Assembly (NCBI RefSeq): GCF_029784155.1
Contig: NC_073691.1
Span: 131,192,714 to 131,256,713, forward strand
Direction: 5' to 3'
Length of the DNA stretch: 64,000 nucleotides
Source of the DNA: Uranotaenia lowii
Lineage: Eukaryota; Arthropoda; Insecta; Diptera; Culicidae
Shown here: positions 1 through 9,105 of the stretch, piece after piece
Position numbering within the stretch: position 1 is the stretch's first letter
How the letters are laid out: each line of letters starts with the position of its first letter
Notes under the pieces: generated by a model
The model's input: only the letters and a program-made list of their open reading frames with translations
The model's database searches: none
What the model was told of the DNA's origin: nothing
Program-made: the position numbers and the translations under genes

Positions 1-252
1 GCGAGGGGCTAATGACAGTAGGTGGAACAGGTGGCAAAAGTGACACGTTGTCACGGGCTACCCAAGCTCCATCCGGCGTCGGAACTGTGAAAAATCCTCT
101 TCTAAGTATGCAGGTCACTGGCCTAACCTTGGACGATTTCACCCATAACGCCCTGCTGCTTCCAGCGGCTCCGCCTCTTCCGCCACCACCTGCGGTATCC
201 CCGGGGTCATTTCCTCCACTACACGATATCAACCAAGAACCGGGAAAAAAAG
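1..252 (+). CDS. Probable 3' part of a coding exon of an unidentified gene
   Basis: The frame with codons beginning at position 3 is open from the window edge to the end of this segment. It ends at AAG|GTATGT, a good splice donor with its GT at 253-254, leaving phase 1. Base composition is clearly richer in G and C than the following intron-like DNA. The peptide is Ser/Thr-rich and then strongly Pro-rich (a run of Pro/Ala around residues 52-65 of the frame), typical of a disordered region, and no catalytic motif is visible. The true start lies to the left of the window. I do not recognise the protein. Continuing to read past 252 would reach a stop at about 302, but the donor makes that extension unlikely to be used. 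Confidence 0.5.
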
Positions 253-463
253 GTATGTCCCTTACTTGTTTTAACGCTTTTCATACGACCATATATCGTT
301 AATTTAATTTGATTGATATTAAGGTAACCTTCAATTTTCATGTAACTGTTCCATTCAAGGAAATATAATCTATTATATGTATATTATACATAAAATTGCG
401 TTGGCAAAACATTATTGACTCAAAAACATAAGTGCGTACCTATGATAATTTTACCATGGTAAA
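253..463. other. Intron-like AT-rich sequence
   Basis: AT-rich DNA between the exon donor at 253 and the LINE target duplication at 464. I see no coding or repeat structure in it. Confidence 0.5.
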
Positions 464-477
464 CATTCTTGTTGTTT
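464..477. repeat. Target-site duplication, LINE 3' side
   Basis: The 14-mer cattcttgttgttt occurs here, directly beside the poly-T run (the poly-A tail of the minus-strand element), and again at 5702-5715 at the other end. This defines the insertion as 478-5701. Confidence 0.85.
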
Positions 478-583
478 TTTTTTTTTTTTTTTTTGTTTTT
501 GATAGGAGTTTAACCCATTTAGGTCATTCTTCCTCGATGAAAATGGTGTTTAACCCATTAGGGTCATTGGGGTGGTTTTTAGT

Positions 584-3500
584 TCAGACTTTATGCAAAA
601 GTTTGGCTTTCCGAAGGAAAGCCAGAACCTTGGTCTCTTCTTCCGGGCAGTTACTTAAAATTTCCCTTAGGCTTGTTGCAAGACGGCAGGTCTGTCTGAT
701 AAGATGGTATTGAGGACATGTAACCAAGATGTGTTTGATGGTGATTTCTGTGTCGCAGCATGGGCAGATTGGAGGGTGGCTTTTAGTTAAAAGATGTTCG
801 TGTGTGAGGCGAGTGTGGCCGATACGGAGGCGGGTAAGAGCCCTTCTTTCATTTTGGGTCGGTCTGTCTGTCCATTTGACCGTGGAGTTTTTTATTTCAC
901 GCAACTTTGCATGGAGATTGGAGTTCCATTCGATGTCCCAGGATTCTTGTAGAGATCTTCTTATGAAGTTGAGGGCATCTTGTTGAGGAATGGCTATCGG
1001 CGGGGGATCCGAAAGCGTGGCTGCAGCTGCAAGTCGATCGGCGGCTTCGTTACCGGGGATTCCGGCATGCCCCGGTACCCAGCAAAGGGTGATTTGCTTT
1101 TGGAGAGCTATTTTGGTGATGGTTGGTAGCCAAGGGTGTTTAATGTTGCCGTGTGACAAGGCGGAGAGCACACTGGCCGAATCGCTGAAGATGACAGTTT
1201 TTGGATCGTATGTTTCAGCTGCTTTTAGTATTGCGAACGCCTCGGAGCTGAAGACCGAACATTGCGATGGGATAGGTAGGCTTAGATTGTTGTTACCATT
1301 GTATACGCCGCTCCCGACTCGGCCGTTGTTGGTTTTGGAACCATCTGTGTATGCGTGAGGGAGGTGGCCAAATTTATGTTCCACCAGCTGTCTAAAGTGG
1401 GCTTGAATGATTGTTGGGGGATCATTTTTTTTAATAACTCGCATCAGGCTTAAATTTACTGTGGGAGTTTTATCGTTCCAGAAACTAATACGAGGTTCTG
1501 GTCTGGGGCAGATCGGTGGGATTTCGTTGCCCGTCAGGTTGGAGAGGAGGGTGTTCGTTCTAGCAACCATTTGGTATTCGCTGGAGCCCCCATTTGAGAG
1601 CCAACGCACGGCTTTTGATGATAGAAGTTTAGCGATTGTGCATTGGAATGGGGTTTGGCCGCTCTCAGCCATCAGTGAACTGATTGGGCTGGTGCAGAAA
1701 GCGGAGCCAATGATTCGTATGCAGCTATTGTACAGAGGTTCCAATTTGTTGATGATTTCTGAACTAGCTCGGCTGAGTAGGCCCAGCCCGTGTAGGATTG
1801 AAGGAAGAAACCAACCGTGGAGGAAGCGAAAGAGGGAGTCTCTGTGGGCCTGGCTGGTTTTGTTGGCTAGGATTTGAAGGATGGATAACTTAGCTTTGGC
1901 ATTCTTTCGAATCTGGTTCAGATGAAGATTGAAGTTTAGTCGGTCATCCATCCAAATACCAAGTAGGCGGGTGGAGCGGGTCAGTGGTATTATTTGGTTG
2001 TTGATGGTGAGGTCGGGCAATTTCTTGAGTTTTCTTCGATTTGGACCGATATGTAGGAGGCAGGATTTACTGGGTGAGAACTGGAAGCCCACAGTGGGTG
2101 CCCAGTTTGCTATTTCGGTCAAGGCTTCTTGGAGTCTTTTCCTGGTAGTCTTGGGAAAGGCTGATGTTGATATGAGCAGAATGTCGTCTGCGTAGACCAG
2201 TGCTTGTATGTTTGGCGGGATTTTTTGGAAGATGGAGTTGATTGCGATGAGGAATAGGGTGGGGGCTATCACTGATCCTTGAGGGACCCCTCCGTGGACT
2301 GTTATTTTTTCGGAGCGTGTGCCGTTTACGAGGACTTGGATGCTGCGGTCTGATAGAAAGTCGGTTATGTAGTGCATTATCCTTCCTACTATTCCCCATT
2401 CGTTCAGTTGATTTATGATAGCGACTCTGTCGACACGGTCGAATGCTTTAGACAGGTCGAGCGAGGCACACTCTGTATGGTAGTTCCTTTGGGAGGGTGA
2501 ATCAAGAAGCATTTCTAATTCTTGAAAATAGTCGTCGGTGGATCGACCACTACGAAAGGCATATTGGCGATGTCCTTCGAGAATGGCGTGGAGTCGTCGG
2601 TTTACCATTCGTTCCATTATCTTGCCAGTGCAGGCCAGCAAAGTAATGGGTCTGTAGCTATCCAGGAGGTGAGGATCTTGTTTAGGCTTTACTATAGGGA
2701 TGACTAGACCCAGTTTCCAGCAGTTGGGGAAAGTGTCATTTATCCAGATTTTATTGAAGATATGGAGAAGCGTTGTTTTGCCGGTGAGTGATAGGTTTTT
2801 TAAAAAGGGGTAACCAATATCGTCGGGGCCGGCTGAGAGGCCCTTGACTTTCCTCAAAGCTGCCTCAAGTTCGTCGAAAGAGAAGTTGGTGTTATAGATC
2901 CTTTCGTTCAGGGATGGGTTTGTTGGCAAAGGTAGCATAGTGGTGTTTGAGGGAGATGATATGGATGCAAAGTGGGAGCAGAAGGAGTTGGCTAGGGTGG
3001 AAGGGTCGTTTATGTATTTCTGGTTCAGGAGAAGATGGAAGGGATTGCTTCGGTGTTCGCCGTTGAGTATTTTTATTTTGTTCCAGAGAACATTGGTTGG
3101 GGTGTTTGGATGAACCTCTTCTGTGAATTTCTGCCAGCTGTTGGCTTTGGCGGTGCGAACTACGGCTCTGGCTAGTGAACGGGCTGTCTTGAATTCTGAG
3201 AGTGCCTGTTGTTTTCTAGGATCATCATTTGGAATTCTTTTCAGGTATCGTAGTGCTTTTCGCCTTTTTTTAATGGCGGAACGGACTTCTGGACCCCACC
3301 AAGGGACTGCAGTCTTGCCGGGGACGCCGCTGGTCCTCGGGATGTTTTTAGTTCCTGCTTCCAAAAGTATTTTTGTGAAGGAGGGGATGCATAACGATGT
3401 TTCAAGGGCTAGGGATTTATCGACTTCAATTTGGTATCCTATCCAGTCTGCCTCGTCGTACTTCCAGCGAGGTCTGGTCGCGGATTTAGGTGTAGGGTGT

Positions 3501-4234
3501 TCGAGCTTAATCAAGATAGGGAAATGGTCACTGCCGAAGGTGTCGTCAAAAATTTGCCAACCAAACTTTGGTCCGAGCTCCCATGAGACCAGTGTGATGT
3601 CGATAGCGGACATATTGCCGGAGGCAGGGTCTATTCTGGTTGGTTGCAAGTTGTTTAAAATAGTCAAGTTTCGGCTTAAGGCTAGGTCTTCCAAAAAGGA
3701 GCCTTTATTGGTGGTGTGGGAACTGCCCCAGCAAGTGGAGTGGGCGTTTAGGTCACCCATGATGATGAAAGGGGGTGGAAGCTCGGATAAGAGATGCTCT
3801 ATTTCACTTGTGAACTGATGGTAGGGCAGTTGTGGAGGAATGTAGAGGGATACGACGGTTATGTCTATCGGTGTGTGGACTCTGACACAGACTGCGTTTA
3901 AAGTGGTGTTGATGTTGAGGAGTTTGTATGGGGTGTTGATTTTTACGGCTAGACCGGCGCCTTGGCGTGATGATGGGTCGGATATCGTATGTAGATTGTA
4001 TCCTTTTATGATGTTTTGAGGGATTTTGGAGTTCGTAAGTATGTCTTGGATGGCAAAAATAGTCGGTGAAGCATTTGAAAGGAGGATTTGAATATCAGGA
4101 AGTCTTTTTGTGAGGCCTCTAGTGTTCCACTGGATGGCAAAATTTTGAGATTTTTTTTGAGCGGGTCGGTTAGTCACGGTGGTATTGTAAGATTGGTTCT
4201 GCATTCTATTTAGTGTGCTTGACGATGTATCCAT
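584..4234 (-). CDS. LINE ORF2: endonuclease, reverse transcriptase, RNase H
   Basis: A 1216-residue polyprotein for target-primed reverse transcription. The apurinic-like endonuclease occupies about residues 31-250, with the QWN motif near 35-37, GDLNAH, and a terminal SDH. The reverse transcriptase lies at about 450-760, with DLSKAFDRVD, GVPQGS and the YADD box at 681-684. The RNase H starts at TDGSK (Asp964), continues with SSEA and FSDS, and ends with WVPGHAGIPGNEAAD. A Cys/His segment (CPCC...H...C) closes the protein. The start codon lies 22 nt after the ORF1 stop in a different frame, which suggests reinitiation or termination-coupled translation. One oddity: the usual catalytic Gln-Glu of the endonuclease is Gln-Asp at about 63-64. 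No stop or frameshift interrupts it. Confidence 0.92.
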   Translation of the reverse strand: MDTSSSTLNRMQNQSYNTTVTNRPAQKKSQNFAIQWNTRGLTKRLPDIQILLSNASPTIFAIQDILTNSKIPQNIIKGYNLHTISDPSSRQGAGLAVKINTPYKLLNINTTLNAVCVRVHTPIDITVVSLYIPPQLPYHQFTSEIEHLLSELPPPFIIMGDLNAHSTCWGSSHTTNKGSFLEDLALSRNLTILNNLQPTRIDPASGNMSAIDITLVSWELGPKFGWQIFDDTFGSDHFPILIKLEHPTPKSATRPRWKYDEADWIGYQIEVDKSLALETSLCIPSFTKILLEAGTKNIPRTSGVPGKTAVPWWGPEVRSAIKKRRKALRYLKRIPNDDPRKQQALSEFKTARSLARAVVRTAKANSWQKFTEEVHPNTPTNVLWNKIKILNGEHRSNPFHLLLNQKYINDPSTLANSFCSHFASISSPSNTTMLPLPTNPSLNERIYNTNFSFDELEAALRKVKGLSAGPDDIGYPFLKNLSLTGKTTLLHIFNKIWINDTFPNCWKLGLVIPIVKPKQDPHLLDSYRPITLLACTGKIMERMVNRRLHAILEGHRQYAFRSGRSTDDYFQELEMLLDSPSQRNYHTECASLDLSKAFDRVDRVAIINQLNEWGIVGRIMHYITDFLSDRSIQVLVNGTRSEKITVHGGVPQGSVIAPTLFLIAINSIFQKIPPNIQALVYADDILLISTSAFPKTTRKRLQEALTEIANWAPTVGFQFSPSKSCLLHIGPNRRKLKKLPDLTINNQIIPLTRSTRLLGIWMDDRLNFNLHLNQIRKNAKAKLSILQILANKTSQAHRDSLFRFLHGWFLPSILHGLGLLSRASSEIINKLEPLYNSCIRIIGSAFCTSPISSLMAESGQTPFQCTIAKLLSSKAVRWLSNGGSSEYQMVARTNTLLSNLTGNEIPPICPRPEPRISFWNDKTPTVNLSLMRVIKKNDPPTIIQAHFRQLVEHKFGHLPHAYTDGSKTNNGRVGSGVYNGNNNLSLPIPSQCSVFSSEAFAILKAAETYDPKTVIFSDSASVLSALSHGNIKHPWLPTITKIALQKQITLCWVPGHAGIPGNEAADRLAAAATLSDPPPIAIPQQDALNFIRRSLQESWDIEWNSNLHAKLREIKNSTVKWTDRPTQNERRALTRLRIGHTRLTHEHLLTKSHPPICPCCDTEITIKHILVTCPQYHLIRQTCRLATSLREILSNCPEEETKVLAFLRKAKLLHKV

Positions 4235-4256
4235 ATTTGTTTGGGATAGGTTTAAT

Positions 4257-5525
4257 TTAACGGTTATGGTTTTGTGACTTACCGAACTGCTTGGAGGGGT
4301 CTGGTGTTGTAGTTTTACCTGGCTGGGTGGTTTGCGAAGTGGATGGGAGAGCTTGATTTTTCTGACCGCGCGATCGTTTTTTCTTGGGTCGTTCCTTAGT
4401 TTGGCTTTTTATGGGGTCACCTCCGGTGGGGGAGTCTTCGGAGGATGTCTTCCAAAAGCGCTTGGGTGTGGAGATTGTGCTAACTGTGGAGCTGTTACTG
4501 GTCATGTCGGTGTCGCTGTCAGATTCCTCGTGTGATCCTGGATCCGGTTGATTTTGGTTTTTCACTTGGCTTGTGAGTTTCTCAATTTGGGTGGTGAGAA
4601 AGGCTACCAATTGTTTGAGTTCTGATATTTCCTTGTTCTTGTCGTTGATTGCGGAATTTAGGCTGGCTTGGTTGAGTCGCTGTTGGACTGATGTTGTTTG
4701 GTTTTGGCGGAGACGATATTCTTTAACAGCTTCGTTGTGTGAAATGCCCTTGTCGGTCCTGATTTTAATTATCTCCTGCTCGGCCTGGAAGGCAGGGCAA
4801 GATCGGCTGTTGCTGGGGTGGGAGCCTTGGCAATTTACGCAGTGGGGTGTTTTTTGGCAGTCTTTGTGGCTTTGCTTTTCTCCGCAGTTAAGGCAGGTGA
4901 CATCATTCTTGCAGTGCTTTTTGGTGTGTCCAAGTATGCCACACTGCAAGCAAGTCATTGGTCGAGAGTAGTACGGACGGGTTTGAGCTTGAATGAAGCC
5001 GAATCGGATGTGGGTGGGAACTAGGGTTCCTTGGATGGTTAGGACAAAGGTGTTGGTGGGTTGAATTTTTCCGTCAATCTTTCTGGTAAATCGGTACACG
5101 TTGGTTACCCCTTGATTGGCAAGGTCTTTGGTTAATGCCTCGTCAGTAGCGCCAGCAACTTCCCGGCAAGTTACCACGCATTTGCAGCTGTTGAGTGTTG
5201 GGTGGAGCTCTACGGTGACGGGAGTTGAATCAATCAACTGTTTGACGGATAACAGTTTGTCAATTTGCTTTTGGGATCGTACTTTGAGCAGATAAGCTTG
5301 TCCTTGGTCGCACGGGTGTCCTCCTACGATTTGCCCGGCGGCGAGCTCGACGGTTTTTGAAATTATGAATGGGTAAGTCGGCAGTTTGCTGTTTGGGGCG
5401 GGTTTGAGCAGCAGGAACTTAATCGGTCCGTGTGCTCCGTTCGGATCCATCCATTCAGGGATTTGTCTTTGATTGGAGCTTGATGGGATTGGGGACTTTC
5501 CCCATGGCGGGGTATTTTCCCCCAT
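4257..5525 (-). CDS. LINE ORF1: Gag-like RNA-binding protein
   Basis: A 422-residue nucleic-acid-binding protein that would coat the element RNA. An N-terminal region of about 190 residues resembles the RNA-recognition-like fold of insect LINE Gags. Three zinc knuckles follow at about residues 193-245 (CLQCGILGHTKKHC, then CLNCGEKQSHKDC and CVNCQGSHPSNSRSC), then a predicted coiled coil at about 285-320, and a Ser/Thr/Lys-rich basic tail. The chosen ATG at 5525 sits in a near-perfect Kozak context (GCCGCCATGG). A short overlapping upstream ATG at 5554 is out of frame and may act as a uORF. The product is expected to act in the cytoplasm and nucleus with ORF2 protein as a ribonucleoprotein. 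Confidence 0.88.
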   Translation of the reverse strand: MGENTPPWGKSPIPSSSNQRQIPEWMDPNGAHGPIKFLLLKPAPNSKLPTYPFIISKTVELAAGQIVGGHPCDQGQAYLLKVRSQKQIDKLLSVKQLIDSTPVTVELHPTLNSCKCVVTCREVAGATDEALTKDLANQGVTNVYRFTRKIDGKIQPTNTFVLTIQGTLVPTHIRFGFIQAQTRPYYSRPMTCLQCGILGHTKKHCKNDVTCLNCGEKQSHKDCQKTPHCVNCQGSHPSNSRSCPAFQAEQEIIKIRTDKGISHNEAVKEYRLRQNQTTSVQQRLNQASLNSAINDKNKEISELKQLVAFLTTQIEKLTSQVKNQNQPDPGSHEESDSDTDMTSNSSTVSTISTPKRFWKTSSEDSPTGGDPIKSQTKERPKKKRSRGQKNQALPSTSQTTQPGKTTTPDPSKQFGKSQNHNR

Positions 5526-5669
5526 GGCGGCGGCTGTGCACTTATTTTATGCACTCGGAAATTTCGAAGCTGGAGATATTTTTCCTAGCTTGACGGTGAA
5601 AAAGATTCACTACAAAAGGATGTCTGTGATACAGAAGATGGGCACTTAAAAACGCTTGTGCGGGAAACA

Positions 5670-5674
5670 CGTCC
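5670..5674 (-). promoter_or_regulatory. DPE-like downstream promoter element of the LINE
   Basis: Counting 5701 as +1 on the minus strand, the bases +28 to +32 read GGACG. This matches the RGWYV downstream promoter element at exactly the position required in arthropod TATA-less promoters and found in Drosophila LINEs. The first transcribed bases are AGTC, compatible with an initiator. The position was fixed independently by the target duplication, which strengthens the call. Confidence 0.7.
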
Positions 5675-5701
5675 GAACACGACACAGGATCGAGATAGAC
5701 T

Positions 5702-5715
5702 CATTCTTGTTGTTT
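5702..5715. repeat. Target-site duplication, LINE 5' side
   Basis: Second copy of the 14-bp cattcttgttgttt found at 464-477. It marks the 5' end of the LINE. Confidence 0.85.
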
Positions 5716-6635
5716 GTACTAATGAAGGATCATTAATCATCAAACCCGTGAGTAAACAAACAAATTTTGAGCTGCTTTCAAGTTTCATAACTTTGAGAAT
5801 CTTTCCAGAGCATCGGGAAAACACATTAACATTGACCGGAATGTGTCGGAAGTGTGAATTTTAATGTTTTAAATTATGTTTTAATGCATGCATGCAAATA
5901 AACAAACATATCTACATAGTAATTTTAATATTTAAATCAAGCTCCTCGCGCATACTAATCTTTATCATAACACATACTAGTTTCATCATGAAACATATCA
6001 ATTTTACTAGGCACGAAGTAAAACAATGCATCATTTCATTGACAATTTTACTAAAACGCAGTCGAATTTACTATGCCCAGCCAAATTGAGCACATGGCAA
6101 AATTATAGCTATGCGTAAGATAATATAAACAACAAAACACATTTGACTCAAAAATATGGTTGCCTGTTGTTCATTTAAACCACGGATTTAGTTGTTTTAC
6201 TATGCTTTTTTTTGTGTGTATACAGTACTGCCCCTACTCGCATAACAGTCCCATATGAATTCTCGTAATTTTTCATCTAACCCGCATGTAACGGTATCAT
6301 ACAACAACTATTCCCATTATCTTCTTCCCAAGACACCAAAAAGATTCCCTTTATAGTTTTTGGATTATAAATGAACGATTAAACAAATCGTTTTTTCACT
6401 AAATGGAATCGTTTAGACACAAATAACGATACAATGAATGGGTCAATAAGTAAAAAAACGATTCATTTTTTTGCTTTTTTCTTTTCGTCCTGGAACGATT
6501 TGATCATAGACGATAGAGCATATCGTCACCTAACAATGATAAGATTCGAACCCAATTTGAGGTTTTGTTGATTATATTCAATTTCAGTATGATTTCCAGA
6601 AAAAATAAATAAAAAAAGGTTTATATTACATACAT

Positions 6636-6878
6636 TCATTTTATTTTTGCTCTAAAATTTAAAAAAAAACAAACTTTCCGTGACCATCCGCGGATATTCG
6701 CAGGAACAGCTTCCGGATCTTCCAATACTGCAGCACCATATTCTGAGCGCTTTCGCCTGCTGCTGCAGCACTGCCGAGCCATTCTTAACGCTGCTGCTAC
6801 ATAGCGATTGGCCGCTGGTGATGCTGCTCCTCGCCTTGATAGTAATACTGCCTCCATAGAAAAAGAGTTTTTTCGCAT
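6636..6878 (-). CDS. Doubtful small ORF in a locally GC-rich patch
   Basis: Bases 6680-6860 are distinctly richer in G and C than their surroundings and are open in two minus-strand frames (80 and 104 codons). The 80-residue frame is Ala/Arg-rich with a CCSSRRKRSEY stretch. I recognise no family. It could be a last-exon fragment, a decayed repeat or chance. The composition contrast is the only support. Confidence 0.15.
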   Translation of the reverse strand: MRKNSFSMEAVLLSRRGAASPAANRYVAAALRMARQCCSSRRKRSEYGAAVLEDPEAVPANIRGWSRKVCFFLNFRAKIK

Positions 6879-7293
6879 TTTTCCTCCAGTCTATGAGCGA
6901 GAATAAAAAGAGAAGATTTAAGTTTCTCGCTATATACACAAAAAAAGGCATTTTACTTACTCTCATAGATCACTGTATCTTTCCTCATAGCCTCCGCCTT
7001 CCACTTTCAGCATTCCAGCTACGGAACTAGGCGATCTCTTTAATAATTTTTGCCCGAACTCAGCCGGGAGAAACTTTTTTTTCACAAAGTTTGGCCACGT
7101 GTGATGACGTGACAGCAGAGAAGTTGGTGCGTGTTGCTAAAATAATCTATTAATTCTTAAAGACCATTCATTGTATCTTTCCTTAATAATTCTTTATCAT
7201 TTGATTGCGTTGCTAAATTTATCATTTTGTTCTTAGAATATTCATCGTATCTTTCGGGAATAATATTGTATACGTTCTAGCGTAACTATTAAT

Positions 7294-7542
7294 GTGATCA
7301 GAATAGAATACGGCCCCGTCTTTCTAGGTTTATTCAAAGCCCTAGGAAAAAAATATAAGTTAGAATTTTCTCCGTATCATTTCGGAGCTTTAAAAAAGAA
7401 TATCAAGGTGATTGTGTTAGACCAAGACGACAATTTCCGAGGATTTGATGAAGATCCAATAATAGACAACAAACTGGATACAATAGACGACAGTGAACAG
7501 GAAACAATGACGAATAATAAAAAGAGAAAGAATAAAAAATAA
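7294..7542 (+). CDS. Small unidentified ORF with an acidic-basic tail
   Basis: An 82-codon frame preceded by a possible acceptor (tgtgatcag at 7291-7299). Its first ~50 residues have a protein-like mix of hydrophobic and charged residues (YGPVFLGLFKALGKKYKLEF). It then becomes acidic and ends in a Lys/Arg/Asn run. I do not recognise it. It may be a transposon or retrogene fragment. Confidence 0.2.
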   Translation: MIRIEYGPVFLGLFKALGKKYKLEFSPYHFGALKKNIKVIVLDQDDNFRGFDEDPIIDNKLDTIDDSEQETMTNNKKRKNKK

Positions 7543-8477
7543 TTATGATAACTCAAATTAAATTAATTTTTTTACTTTAAGGTCGGTTTCTGAAGACCCA
7601 AAAAACATAACCAAAATTTAAAAAAAAACTTCTGATAGCAGACATGTGGACATTTTATATGGTACAGTTTATAATCATCGGTTCAGTAGTTTTGATTTTA
7701 TATCCTAAACAGTGATCCGAGTCTTTATGACCCTAACCGGCTGATTGTTATTTTTTTGCTGGGTAACTCTGCTAACCCTATAAAAAAAATCTAACAATGA
7801 GACATAGACGATAAACTGACAAAGTGTCGGACGACAACGCCGTATCCTTCAAATCGATCGAAGAACCAACTTTGAAGAAGACAAACGATAGCGTGCTTGA
7901 TTCTCTGCTCTTAGGAACCAATTTGTTGAGCTGAATCATCAGTTCAAAGTTGAAAGCGCACGAACTACGAAAGCACACGAATAAAATTAAAATATATGCG
8001 TTATCGGTTTCCTGTGATTGTGGAACCTTTTCATAATTTGAACATTGAGGAAATACTTGTGTAAGCTGTTAGTATTAAAAGCTGAGTAATTTTGTTCATG
8101 GTAACCCCACTTGAGCCTACATGGGATGTGTATAAGAACATACTGGTGTTTGGAAAAGTGATCTATTTAGAAACTTAGATATTACAACTGATTAGTCTTA
8201 TTTATCATTCTTTGAATAAATACTACTTGCACAATTTGAACAAAATTTTTCAAAAGCTTACTTTATTTGTAAAACATTTGTACGAAGTATTCGGGTGATT
8301 TCATTTCAACATCTAGAGTTAACCCTTTATTTGGTTTTACTTAGTTTGCAATCATTTAAACATTATACAATAAGTTTTTATAAACACCATTACATTATAA
8401 TTTGGTACGTTGGTGGTATTACTAAAAGGAATGTAATGCAACTTTTGATTCACAATTCAATTCTCATCCGTCTCCAA

Positions 8478-9105
8478 CTAAGTAGTTCTTCTTGTAGTTC
8501 TTGCATCACCGCGATAAATGGGCAATTCCTGCTGTCGTTTTCTTCGGATGCACCATCGTATCAGCAGAACAAGCAAAACTATAAGTGCTATAAACAATAA
8601 TATTCCTAAAACTACTGCCGCAATACCGGCTTCGTTCAGCCAGATATCCGTAACATCCAGGTTGATGCTACGAACGTTTCTCGCTACATCGTGAGCACTG
8701 ATGGTGACCTTCGGTTGGCAGCAGGAAGCCGTATAGCTTGCCTTCACTTCATCCCTGGAACCAGCTGTGAATGGAGATTTGTAAATGATTCCTAGGGGGC
8801 TGGACGAGATTCGCATCAGTCCGGTCTCGTAATCGCGAGCTGTGATGTCTACCGTCCAGAAGGCACCGGTGCAGGTTCCTGCCGTAGAGCGGCCTTCACA
8901 GCGACTCGAGTAGCTGTACCAAATCGATGGTTGGTAAGCATCCGAGAGGCCAGCCGAGTCCGTTACCGTAATCCAAGCTGCCTGCGTCACCCGGTCACCT
9001 CCTTCCGTTCTGAAAGTAACTTTGTCCCGGGCGCCTATCTCTGCGTTCGGGCCAATCGTCATTGTCACTGCTACGTTCACAGTCTGCTGTGGTTGAAGCA
9101 GGGCT
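8478..9105 (-). CDS. VWA7/hemicentin-like membrane protein, last coding exon
   Basis: The acceptor (TTTCAG|AGCC) lies just beyond 9105, and the exon starts with the third base of a codon (phase 2), exactly what the exon at 16215-15849 provides. It encodes about 209 residues. An ectodomain contains paired cysteines (near CEGRSTAGTC and a later CC), then a single transmembrane segment of about 24 Leu/Ile/Val-rich residues, then a short basic cytoplasmic tail (RRKRQQ) and the stop at 8480-8478. The extracellular part resembles the C-terminal region of arthropod hemicentin-like/VWA7-like proteins. That is recognition by general pattern and should be confirmed by search. Candidate poly-A signals on this strand lie at 8331-8326 and 8267-8262. 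The single membrane pass and short tail suggest a type I cell-surface protein. Confidence 0.8.

Larger units (their letters stand above)
478..5701 (-). mobile_element. Full-length I-group non-LTR retrotransposon
   Basis: A 5.2-kb LINE read on the minus strand. From its 5' end (5701) it has a ~176-nt 5' UTR, ORF1 (5525-4257), a 22-nt gap, ORF2 (4234-584), a ~90-nt 3' UTR and a poly-A tail (poly-T at about 475-494). A 14-bp target duplication flanks it. Both ORFs are open, there is no 5' truncation, and a DPE-type element lies at +28 to +32, so it looks competent or recently active. An RNase H domain after the RT and an ORF1 with zinc knuckles place it in the I/Loa/Outcast assemblage rather than in typical Jockey, which usually lacks RNase H. 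The exact clade needs an RT tree. It lies downstream of the minus-strand host gene. Confidence 0.9.
5716..8240. other. AT-rich intergenic region
   Basis: About 2.5 kb between the LINE and the 3' end of the minus-strand gene. It contains long A/T runs and two short open frames listed separately. I see no recognisable promoter, RNA gene or transposon ends. Confidence 0.4.

Noticed and set aside
2067..5024. Several plus- and minus-strand frames of 60-230 codons inside the LINE
   Set aside because: They are shadows of ORF1 and ORF2 in other frames.
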